DNA of 64,000 nucleotides from Micropruina sp. (GTDB lineage Bacteria > Actinomycetota > Actinomycetes > Propionibacteriales > Propionibacteriaceae): positions 682,001-746,000 of the forward strand of contig JADJVZ010000014.1 of NCBI GenBank assembly GCA_016716635.1, in the 5' to 3' direction. The stretch's first letter is position 1; each line of letters starts with the position of its first letter. Position numbers and translations under genes: made by a program. Positions 53,638 to 61,505 of this stretch are shown here, in pieces. The notes beneath the pieces were generated by a model. That model did not search any database and was not told the origin of the DNA. It worked only from the letters and a program-made list of their open reading frames with translations.

Positions 53638-55508
53638 GGCGGCCGGTGTTGCTGGTCCGTCCGGACGGCAACGACGCGGACGCCGTCGCGTTCGCGGACG
53701 AAGGCGTCCCCGCCCTGGTCGACCCCTATCTGACGGTCACGCCCGTGTCGGACGCACGCGAAGCCAGCGCGCTCCTCGACGACCTCACCCTGGCGGGCAG
53801 CGGTGACTGGCTGCTGTTGACCTCGCCCCGCGCGTGGCCTTCGTGGTCCGCCCTCGTCGGTGAGGAAACGCTGGCCGCCGCCCTCACGCTCGCACGCGAC
53901 CGCGGCCTGCGGGTGGCCGCCGTCGGACCCACGACCGCCGACTCGCTGGATCTCCCTCCCGACCTGGTCGGCAACTCTGGCGCGAAGGGGCTGCTCGCTG
54001 CCTTCGCTGTGCTTCCCGCGGGGCGAGCGCTTCTCCCCCATGGACGCCTCGCTCGCACCGAGGTGTCCGACGGGCTGCAGGCCATGGGCTGGGCGGTCCG
54101 GACGGCCGTCGTCTACAGCACCACGACCGTCACCCGCCGACCCGCCTCTGCTGGGGCGCTGGCTTCGGGCAACCTCGCGGGCGTCCTGCTGCGATCCCCG
54201 AGCGCCGTGACCGCCGTCGCGCAGTGGGCTTCGCTGCCTGCGAGCGTCCGGATCTTCGCGGTCGGCCCCACAACCTCGGCCGCCGCCCGCGCCCGGGGCT
54301 GGCGGGTGGTCGAACTCCCCCTCGGGACGCCCGCCGACATCGCTCACAGCGTCGCGACCGCCCTTCCCGACCTCCCCGCCGCCGCGCTGAAGGAGCGAGC
54401 GTCCGCGGCGGCTGACGACTCGACACAGCTCGGGGCAGGTCTGCCCGCCGACCATCCGACGCGCGACGGACGGACGCTCGATTCTTCGCTGCTCATCGCC
54501 TACCGCGGCGGACGCCCGGAGCGTCGTCCGATCTGGATGATGCGCCAGGCCGGACGCTCGTTGCCCGAGTACCGCGCCCTCCGCGAGGGCCGGACGATGC
54601 TGGATTCGTGCCTCGACCCCGAACTGGCGGCCGAGATCACCTTGCAGCCCGTGCGGCGCCATGACGTGGACGCGGCCATCTTCTTCTCCGACATCGTGAT
54701 TCCCGCCCGCTTGGCCGGCGTCGGCGTTGAGATCGCCCCGGGCATCGGTCCGGTGGTAGCGAATCCCCTTCGGACGCCCGCCGCGGTCGCCGCCCTTCCC
54801 GAGCTCGATCCGGCCGCCCTGGCCCCGATCCAGCACGCCGTGAAACTGACGGTAGCGGAACTCGGACGCACCCCCCTCATCGGCTTCGCCGGGGCGCCGT
54901 TCACCGTCGCCAGCTACCTGGTCGAGGGGCACCCGTCCCGCGAGCTGCCCGTGACCCGCGCCCTCATGCGGGACGACCCGGCTACCTGGCACGCCCTGCT
55001 GGCCTGGGTCGCCCGCACCACCACCGCCTTCCTGCGCGCCCAAGCCCTCGCGGGCGCCAGCGCGCTGCAGTTGTTCGACTCGTGGGCGGGCCGGCTGACC
55101 CCCGAGGAATACCGCCACCTCTCCGCCCCGCATTCGGCGGCGGTGTTCACGGGGATCGCCGATCTGGGCCTGCCGCGGGTCCACTTCGGCACCGGCACCG
55201 CGCCCCTTCTGGTGGCGATGCGCGACACCGGCGCCGACGTCATGGGGGTCGACGCCGTCACCCCGCTCGACGAGGCGAACGCCCTCCTCGGCGGGCGCAC
55301 GCCCCTGCAGGGCAACATCGACCCCGCCCGCTTGGCGGGTCCCTGGGAGGCCCTGGCCGCCCATACCGCGGACGTCCTGCGGCGCGGCCGGACGGCGCCC
55401 GGGCACGTCGTCAATCTCGGCCACGGCGTCCCCCCGGACACCGACCCCGACGTGCTCACCCGACTGGTTGCCCACGTCCACGCCATCGGCGATGAGGAGA
55501 CTCCATGA
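53634..55508 (+). CDS. hemD/hemE: Uroporphyrinogen-III synthase fused to uroporphyrinogen decarboxylase
   Basis: One 624-residue open frame. Residues 1-255 are a HemD-type protein (RRPVLLVRPDGNDADAVAF, LLLTSPRAWPS, VAAVGPTTADSL, VLLRSPSAVTAVAQW). Residues about 285-624 are a complete HemE (RRPIWMMRQAGRSLPEYR, FFSDIVIPA, GFAGAPFTVASYLVEG, LQGNIDPA, VNLGHGVPPDTDP). The linker of about 30 residues contains no in-frame ATG, GTG or TTG, so HemE cannot be started separately by a normal codon. The first enzyme cyclises hydroxymethylbilane and the second decarboxylates the product, so the fusion joins consecutive steps. Confidence 0.93.
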   Translation: MRRPVLLVRPDGNDADAVAFADEGVPALVDPYLTVTPVSDAREASALLDDLTLAGSGDWLLLTSPRAWPSWSALVGEETLAAALTLARDRGLRVAAVGPTTADSLDLPPDLVGNSGAKGLLAAFAVLPAGRALLPHGRLARTEVSDGLQAMGWAVRTAVVYSTTTVTRRPASAGALASGNLAGVLLRSPSAVTAVAQWASLPASVRIFAVGPTTSAAARARGWRVVELPLGTPADIAHSVATALPDLPAAALKERASAAADDSTQLGAGLPADHPTRDGRTLDSSLLIAYRGGRPERRPIWMMRQAGRSLPEYRALREGRTMLDSCLDPELAAEITLQPVRRHDVDAAIFFSDIVIPARLAGVGVEIAPGIGPVVANPLRTPAAVAALPELDPAALAPIQHAVKLTVAELGRTPLIGFAGAPFTVASYLVEGHPSRELPVTRALMRDDPATWHALLAWVARTTTAFLRAQALAGASALQLFDSWAGRLTPEEYRHLSAPHSAAVFTGIADLGLPRVHFGTGTAPLLVAMRDTGADVMGVDAVTPLDEANALLGGRTPLQGNIDPARLAGPWEALAAHTADVLRRGRTAPGHVVNLGHGVPPDTDPDVLTRLVAHVHAIGDEETP

Positions 55509-56611
55509 CCACCACCCACGCGCACGGGATCGGTGCCGTCCGCCCGGTCAACTGGGCCTACGACCGAGCGCCGATGATCGTCTATTGGGAGCTGACCAAT
55601 GCCTGCGGGCTGGCCTGCCGCCATTGCCGAGCCACCGCGATGCCCGACCCGGCGCCCGGCGAGTTCAGCCTCGCTGAGATTGAGGCCCACCTCGAATCCT
55701 TCGCTGCCTTCGGCGAGCCGCGTCCGCACGTCGTGTTCACAGGCGGTGATCCGCTCAAGCGCGGCGACCTGCGCCAGATCCTGCATGCCGCCGCCCGGCT
55801 GGGCATCGGCGCCTCGCTCGCCCCGGCGGTCACGCCGTTGCTCACCCGCGAGCGGATGGCGGAGTTCGTCGAGGACGGCGTCCAGGCCATCTCCCTGTCG
55901 CTCGACGGCTCCACGGCCGCCCTGCATGACGGCCTCCGAGGGGTGCCCGGGACGTTCGACGCCACCATGCAGGCCCTTGATGATGCGGCCTCGGTCGGCA
56001 TCCCCGTCCAGGTGAACACCCTGGTCACCGACGTGACCGCCGCCGACCTGCCCGCCGTGTACGACCTGCTGAAGGGCAAGACCCTGCAACGCTGGAGCTT
56101 GTTCTTCCTCATCTCCGTCGGACGCGGAAACCAGCTCCAGGAGATGACCCCGGGCAAGGCCGAACAGCTCATGGTGTGGCTCGGACGCCTGGCCCGCGAC
56201 GCCCCCTTCCAGGTGAAGACCACCGAGGCCATGCAGTATCGGCGCATCGCCGCCCAGGCCGCCCTCAAGCGGGGCCTGACCCCCGAGCAGATCGAGGCCT
56301 CCCCGATGGCCCGCGGCTACGGCATCCGCGACGGCAACGGCATCGTGTTCATCTCCCACCTCGGCGACGTCACCCCGTCCGGCTTCCTACCGATCGCGGT
56401 GGGCAACCTGCGCGACACTCCGCTGCCTGAGCTCTACCGCGACGCCCCTCTGATGAAGGCGCTGCGCACACCGTCGGAGTTCAAGGGACGCTGCGGGGTC
56501 TGCGAGTTCAACCTGTGGTGCGGCGGATCACGGGCCCGCGCCTACGCCTGGACCGGCGACCCGCTGGAAACCGATCCGTTGTGCCCCTATCAGCCCAAGG
56601 CGACGCTGTGA
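55505..56611 (+). CDS. Radical SAM/SPASM protein in the heme operon
   Basis: A 368-residue radical SAM enzyme. The AdoMet-cluster motif is CGLACRHCRA (Cys34, 38, 41). A SPASM-like C-terminal region has CGVCEFNLWCGGSRARAYA and a further LCPY. It is most like heme-linked radical SAM proteins (AhbC/AhbD group and TIGR04053-like proteins). AhbD removes propionates of Fe-coproporphyrin without oxygen. Position between hemE and hemY, coupled by ATGA and GTGA overlaps, argues for a tetrapyrrole role, but the exact reaction is not proven by sequence. Confidence 0.88.
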   Translation: MTTTHAHGIGAVRPVNWAYDRAPMIVYWELTNACGLACRHCRATAMPDPAPGEFSLAEIEAHLESFAAFGEPRPHVVFTGGDPLKRGDLRQILHAAARLGIGASLAPAVTPLLTRERMAEFVEDGVQAISLSLDGSTAALHDGLRGVPGTFDATMQALDDAASVGIPVQVNTLVTDVTAADLPAVYDLLKGKTLQRWSLFFLISVGRGNQLQEMTPGKAEQLMVWLGRLARDAPFQVKTTEAMQYRRIAAQAALKRGLTPEQIEASPMARGYGIRDGNGIVFISHLGDVTPSGFLPIAVGNLRDTPLPELYRDAPLMKALRTPSEFKGRCGVCEFNLWCGGSRARAYAWTGDPLETDPLCPYQPKATL

Positions 56612-57996
56612 GGTTGGCGGTCATCGGCGGTGGCATCGCCGGGCTCGCCGCCGCGTGGGAGGGCGTCCAGCAGGGCGCCGAGGTCGTCGTCCTGGAGGCT
56701 GGCGACCGCTTCGGCGGCAAAGTCACGACCACCCACGACGATGGGTGGACGGTCGAGCAGGGCCCCGACTCCTTCGTGGCCTACCGTCCGGCAGCCCTCG
56801 CCCTCATCAAGGAACTGGGTCTGGACGATCAGGTCATCACCCTGCAGGGCACCCGGCAGGTGTCTCTGCGGGTCGATGGACGCCTCCATCCGTTGCCCGC
56901 AGGGATGGGCATGGTGTTGCCGACCAAGCTCGGCCCTTTCGTGACCACCGGCATCCTCACCCCGTGGGACAAGCTGCGCGCCGGGCTCGACCTGCTGCTG
57001 CCTCGCCAGCTGGGCGCGGAGGATGTGGCGATCGGCGCTTTCCTCGGACGCCGGCTCGGGCGGGGGATCGTCCGCAAGTTCGCCGATCCGATGCTGGGCG
57101 GTATCTACGGCGCCAGCGTCGATGAGCTGTCCCTGGATGCCGTCCTGCCGAGCCTGCGCGAATCCGAGCGGACGCACCGCTCGCTCATGCTGGCCTCCCT
57201 CGCCCAGGGGCGCGCGGCCAAGGCGCCGGCCGGGGCGGGCTCGCCGTTCCGGAGCCTGGCCGGGGGCATGGGGCAATTGGTGGACGTCCTCACCGAGGCC
57301 TTGCGCGCCCGCGGCGTCGACCTGCGCACCCAGTCCCCCGTCCGGGCCCTGGAGCGGACGGACGACACCACCACCCTGCACCTCGACGGCGGCGAGGTCA
57401 TCGCGGCCGACGCCGTCATCCTGGCCACAGGTCCGGCCGGCGCCGCGCGGCTGCTGTCCGCCCCGCTGCCCGCCGCCGCGGCGGCCCTCGCGGCGATCCC
57501 GCTGGCCACGACCAACGTGGTCACCCTGGCCTACTCCGCCGACGCGTTCGCCGAACCGGTCACCAGCCACGGCTGGCTCGAGGCGGGCGGGGCACCCGTG
57601 AGCGGCGTCACGGTCTCCTCCGCCAAATGGGCCGGCCGCGCCCCCGCGGGCGACGTGCTCGTCCGGGCCTTCGTGCCCGACACGGTGGGAGCCATGGCGC
57701 GCGCATCCGAGGACGAGGTTGTCGCGGCCGTGACGGCCCACGTCACCCAGAACCTGGGAGCCACACGACCCCCCACCCGCACCTGGATCACCCGGTGGGA
57801 CTCCCTGATGCCCAAGTTCACCGTCGGGCATGTCGACCGCGTCCGGGCGGCAGAGGCGGCGCTCGCACCGACCCCCTGGCGCGTGGCCGGTTCCGCCCTC
57901 CACGGCGTCGGCGTCCCCGACTGCATCGCGGACGGACGCCTCCAGGCCCAAGCCGCCCTCACGCAAGCCACCGTCCTTCACGGGGTCCGGCGATGA
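56608..57996 (+). CDS. hemY: Coproporphyrinogen III oxidase / protoporphyrinogen oxidase type FAD enzyme
   Basis: A 462-residue HemY/CgoX. The FAD-binding AVIGGGIAGLAAAWEGVQQG is at the N-terminus, followed by GDRFGGKV, VEQGPDSFV, and the C-terminal FAD contact VAGSALHGVGVPDCIADG. In actinobacteria this enzyme oxidises coproporphyrinogen III to coproporphyrin III with oxygen. GTG start within the radical SAM stop; ATGA overlap with hemH. Confidence 0.95.
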   Translation: MRLAVIGGGIAGLAAAWEGVQQGAEVVVLEAGDRFGGKVTTTHDDGWTVEQGPDSFVAYRPAALALIKELGLDDQVITLQGTRQVSLRVDGRLHPLPAGMGMVLPTKLGPFVTTGILTPWDKLRAGLDLLLPRQLGAEDVAIGAFLGRRLGRGIVRKFADPMLGGIYGASVDELSLDAVLPSLRESERTHRSLMLASLAQGRAAKAPAGAGSPFRSLAGGMGQLVDVLTEALRARGVDLRTQSPVRALERTDDTTTLHLDGGEVIAADAVILATGPAGAARLLSAPLPAAAAALAAIPLATTNVVTLAYSADAFAEPVTSHGWLEAGGAPVSGVTVSSAKWAGRAPAGDVLVRAFVPDTVGAMARASEDEVVAAVTAHVTQNLGATRPPTRTWITRWDSLMPKFTVGHVDRVRAAEAALAPTPWRVAGSALHGVGVPDCIADGRLQAQAALTQATVLHGVRR

Positions 57997-59102
57997 CCGA
58001 CGGACGCTCTGCGGTGACCTATGACGCGATCTTGTTGCTGGGCTTCGGCGGACCCGAATCCCTGGCCGAGGTGCGGCCGTTTCTGGAGCGGGTGACGGCC
58101 GGCCGCAGGATCCCGCCCGAGCGCCTCGACGAAGTCGGCCAGCACTACGTCCTGCTCGGCGGTGTCAGCCCGCTCAACGCGCAGAACCGGGCGCTCCGCG
58201 ATGCCCTCGCGGCCGCGTTCGCGGAGTTGGGCATCGAGGTGCCCGTCATTTTGGCGAATCGGAACTCGCCGCCGTTCGTGGCGGACGTGCTCGATTCGCT
58301 CGCCGCCGACGGCCACCAGCGCGTGTTGGCCGTGGCGACCAGCGCCTACACCTCGTACTCGTCCTGTCGGCAATACCGAGAGGACGTCGGCGTGGCGCTC
58401 GCAGCCGGCCACGGGGTGGCGCTGGACGTCGTGAAGGTACCTCCCTTCGCCGAGCAGGGTTGGTTCGCGGACGCCGTCGCCGATCTCGTGGCGCCGGTGT
58501 TGTCCGAACCGGGTCGCCGGCCGTTCGTGTTGGCGACCACGCACTCGATTCCCAGCTCCATGGCGCGGACCTCCGGACCCGAATCCGAGTGGCCCGCCGT
58601 TGATTCACCCGAGCCCGGACGCTACGTCCGTCAGCACCTCGCCGTCGCCGAGTCCGCGCTCACCACCGCCGCCGCGCGTGCCGGGGTGCCGGTGCCGCCG
58701 TGGCGGCTCGTCTACCAGTCGCGCAGCGGGTCGCCCGCGACGCCGTGGTTGGAGCCCGACATCAACGAGGCGCTCACCGAACTGGCCGCGCAGGGCGTGG
58801 CCGACGTGGTGGTCGTGCCGATCGGATTCCTCTCCGACCACGTCGAGGTGATCTGGGATCTCGACACCCAAGCCGCCCAGACGGCACACCGCCTGGGGCA
58901 GCGCTTCACGCGCGTCGCCACGGTTGGGACGAATCCACGCTTCATTCATTCATTCACTCAATATGTGGCACCATTTTTGACGTCATCTTCCGCGCGGGGG
59001 CCGGGTCCGGGCGAGATGTGCTTCGGGGCCTGTTGCCCCCCGCCCTCGCGACCTGGCGCCGCCGTGTCGCTTCCCCCGACCATGGAAGGGATTCGCCCGT
59101 GA
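57993..59102 (+). CDS. hemH: Coproporphyrin III ferrochelatase
   Basis: A 369-residue ferrochelatase of the actinobacterial type (CpfC). It starts DAILLLGFGGPE and has YTSYSSCRQYRED (Cys125), the metal-site His184 in ATTHSIPSSM, and VVVPIGFLSDHVEVIWDLD. The tail GEMCFGACCPP adds three cysteines. Mycobacterium tuberculosis ferrochelatase uses four such cysteines for a [2Fe-2S] cluster, so one is likely here, though the spacing of the last three (C-x3-C-C) is different. GTGA overlap with hemB. Confidence 0.93.
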   Translation: MTDGRSAVTYDAILLLGFGGPESLAEVRPFLERVTAGRRIPPERLDEVGQHYVLLGGVSPLNAQNRALRDALAAAFAELGIEVPVILANRNSPPFVADVLDSLAADGHQRVLAVATSAYTSYSSCRQYREDVGVALAAGHGVALDVVKVPPFAEQGWFADAVADLVAPVLSEPGRRPFVLATTHSIPSSMARTSGPESEWPAVDSPEPGRYVRQHLAVAESALTTAAARAGVPVPPWRLVYQSRSGSPATPWLEPDINEALTELAAQGVADVVVVPIGFLSDHVEVIWDLDTQAAQTAHRLGQRFTRVATVGTNPRFIHSFTQYVAPFLTSSSARGPGPGEMCFGACCPPPSRPGAAVSLPPTMEGIRP

Positions 59103-60121
59103 CCAGCGACCCGTTTCACCCCGTGCAGCGCCCCCGGCGCCTTCGAACCTCCCCCGGCTTGCGCCGGCTCGTCTCCGAGACCCGGCTTCATCCGGCCGAT
59201 CTGATCCTGCCCGTTTTCGTGGGCGAGGGGTTGAAGGATCCGCGTCCGATCCAGTCCATGCCGGGGGTCGTCCAGCACTGCCGATCGTCCCTCGTGGACG
59301 CCCTGCAAGAGGCCGCCGCATTGGGCGTTGGGGGCGTGATGGTCTTCGGGATTCCGCTGAAGAAGGACGCCATGGGCAGCGGCGCCGTTGATCCGAACGG
59401 GATCTTGTCCCAGGCCATCCGCTGGTCGGTCGAGGCCAGCCGCGGCCTGCCCATCATCGCCGACCTGTGCCTGGACGAATACACCGATCACGGCCATTGC
59501 GGGGTTCTCGATAGGGCCGGGCGCGTCGACAACGACGCCACCTTGCGGCAGTACGCCGCCATGGGCAACGTTTTGGCGGAGGCGGGGGCCTCCGTCCTGG
59601 GCATGTCCGGAATGATGGACGGGCAGATCGCCGCCGTCCGCTCGTCCCTCGACGCCGCCGGACATTACGACACCTCGCTGCTGGCCTACGCGGCCAAGTA
59701 CGCGTCGGCGTTCTACGGCCCCTTCCGCGAAGCTGTCCAGTCGTCCCTCGTTGGCGACCGGCTGACCTACCAGCAGGATCCGGCGAACGCCCGCGAGGCC
59801 GAGCGCGAGGTCGCGCTCGACGTGGCCGAAGGCGCCGACATCGTGATGGTGAAGCCCGCGCTGAGTTTCTTGGACGTCGTGGCACGCACGAAGGCGACGA
59901 CGTCGGTACCGGTGGCCGCGTACGTGGTTTCTGGGGAGTACTCGATGGTCGAAGCCGCCGCCGCGGCCGGGGTCATCGATCGTCAGCGGGCTATTGAAGA
60001 GCTGCTGACCTCGGTCAGCCGCGCCGGCGCCGATCTCATCGTGACCTATTGGGCCAGCCAGGTGGCCGGGTGGCTGCATCCGTGCTGGCGCCCCGAGCAA
60101 TTTGGAGGCAGGTTCTCGTGA
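59099..60121 (+). CDS. hemB: Delta-aminolevulinic acid dehydratase (porphobilinogen synthase)
   Basis: A 340-residue HemB, normal length. Metal-ligand region DLCLDEYTDHGHCGVL, Schiff-base lysines in YAAKYASAFYGPFRE and IVMVKPALSFLD, and AYVVSGEYSM are intact. It joins two ALA molecules. GTG start in the hemH stop; GTGA overlap with hemL. Confidence 0.97.
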   Translation: MTSDPFHPVQRPRRLRTSPGLRRLVSETRLHPADLILPVFVGEGLKDPRPIQSMPGVVQHCRSSLVDALQEAAALGVGGVMVFGIPLKKDAMGSGAVDPNGILSQAIRWSVEASRGLPIIADLCLDEYTDHGHCGVLDRAGRVDNDATLRQYAAMGNVLAEAGASVLGMSGMMDGQIAAVRSSLDAAGHYDTSLLAYAAKYASAFYGPFREAVQSSLVGDRLTYQQDPANAREAEREVALDVAEGADIVMVKPALSFLDVVARTKATTSVPVAAYVVSGEYSMVEAAAAAGVIDRQRAIEELLTSVSRAGADLIVTYWASQVAGWLHPCWRPEQFGGRFS

Positions 60122-61404
60122 GCGACGCCCTCTTCGACCGGGCCCGCGCCGTGATGCCGGGGGGCGTCTCGTCGCCCGTCCGCGCGTTTGGCGCCGTGGG
60201 CGGCACCCCGCGATTCGTCGCCTCGGCCAGTGGCCCCTGGATCACTGACGTCGAGGGACGCTCCTACGTCGACCTCGTCAGCGGCTGGGGTCCGGCGATT
60301 CTGGGCCATGCGCATCCCGAGGTGGTCGCCGCGGTTCAAGCGGCCGTCGCCAAGGGTCCGTCGTTCGGGGCCCCGTCGGTCCCCGAATTGGAGCTCGCCG
60401 AGGAGATCGTCCGACGGGTGCCCCCCGTGGAGCGCGTGCGGTTCACCTCGTCCGGCACCGAGGCGGTGATGACGGCCGTCCGACTGGCGCGCGCGGTCAC
60501 CGGACGCCCCCTCATCGTGAAGTTCGCGGGGTGCTACCACGGCCACGCGGACGCGTTCTTGGTGGCGGCCGGTTCGGGCGTCACGACCCTCGGCTTGCCC
60601 GATTCGCCCGGGGTGACGCCCGCTGTCGCCGCCGACACCCTCGTGATCCCCTACGGCGATCTGGCGGCCGTCGAGGCGATCTTCGCCGAGCACCCGGGGC
60701 AGATCGCCGCCCTGCTCACCGAGGCGATCCCGGCAAACATGGGGGTCGTCCCGCCGCCCGCCGGATTCAACAAGGCCCTGCGGGAGGCCTGCACCCGCGC
60801 CGGTGCGTTGCTGATCATGGACGAGGTGCTGACCGGCTTCCGCGTCGGGCTCACCGGCTGGTGGGGCCTCGAAGGGGCCCGCGAAGACTGGGCCCCGGAC
60901 CTGTTCACCTACGGCAAGGTCGTGGGCGGCGGGCTGCCGCTAGCCGCCCTCGCCGGCCCCGCGATCTTGATGGACTCCCTCGCCCCCGCCGGACCCGTCT
61001 ACCAGGCGGGCACCTTGTCGGGGAACCCGGCCGCGGCGACCGCTGGCCTGGCCACGTTGCGGCTGTTGGACGCCGAGGTCTACGCGCGGCTGAACACCAA
61101 CGCCGCGCGCGTGGCGGGGATGGCCACGGCGGCGCTCACCGACGCCGGCGTGCCCCATACCCTCAACCGGGCCGGCAACCTCTTCAGCATCTTCTTCACC
61201 GCGAACCCCGTGTACGACTACGCGTCCGCCAAGACCCAGGACACCGCTGCCTTCGCCCGGTTCTTCCACGCCATGCTCGACGCCGGCGTCTGGCTCCCGC
61301 CCTCGGCGTATGAGGCCTGGTTCGTCTCGGCGGCCCACGGCGACGCCGAGCTTTCGACGATCGAAGCCGCGCTTGTCGTGGCAGCCAAGGCTGCCCGGGG
61401 CTGA
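60118..61404 (+). CDS. hemL: Glutamate-1-semialdehyde 2,1-aminomutase
   Basis: A 428-residue PLP enzyme. It turns the HemA product into ALA. It starts FDRARAVMPGGVSSPVRAF and has MDEVLTGFRVG and the PLP lysine in TYGKVVGGGLPLAAL. GTG start overlapping hemB. It closes the eight-gene heme operon; a small GGCTGA/TCAGCC hairpin covers its stop. Confidence 0.97.
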   Translation: MSDALFDRARAVMPGGVSSPVRAFGAVGGTPRFVASASGPWITDVEGRSYVDLVSGWGPAILGHAHPEVVAAVQAAVAKGPSFGAPSVPELELAEEIVRRVPPVERVRFTSSGTEAVMTAVRLARAVTGRPLIVKFAGCYHGHADAFLVAAGSGVTTLGLPDSPGVTPAVAADTLVIPYGDLAAVEAIFAEHPGQIAALLTEAIPANMGVVPPPAGFNKALREACTRAGALLIMDEVLTGFRVGLTGWWGLEGAREDWAPDLFTYGKVVGGGLPLAALAGPAILMDSLAPAGPVYQAGTLSGNPAAATAGLATLRLLDAEVYARLNTNAARVAGMATAALTDAGVPHTLNRAGNLFSIFFTANPVYDYASAKTQDTAAFARFFHAMLDAGVWLPPSAYEAWFVSAAHGDAELSTIEAALVVAAKAARG

Positions 61405-61417
61405 TCTCAGCCGATCC

Positions 61418-61470
61418 CCTTAATGAGACGACCGGGCCACCAAATTCTCATTAAGGCCACTAATGAGAAT
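61418..61470 (+). promoter_or_regulatory. Overlapping inverted repeats upstream of the fic gene
   Basis: Three copies of TAATGAGA/TCTCATTA form two interleaved palindromes: CCTTAATGAGA (61418-61428) with TCTCATTAAGG (61446-61456), and ATTCTCATTA (61444-61453) with TAATGAGAAT (61461-61470). Both pairs are perfect. TAAAGT at 61472-61477 is a possible -10, so a bound protein would block the promoter. Autoregulation is likely. Confidence 0.6.
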
Positions 61471-61505
61471 TTAAAGTACCCTCGTCTCATGAGGAGGTGG
61501 TCGCG

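Noticed and set aside
53634..55508. HemD-HemE fusion as a frameshift artefact
   Set aside because: The two halves are in the same frame, each complete, and the linker has no in-frame start; a single base error would break rather than join them.
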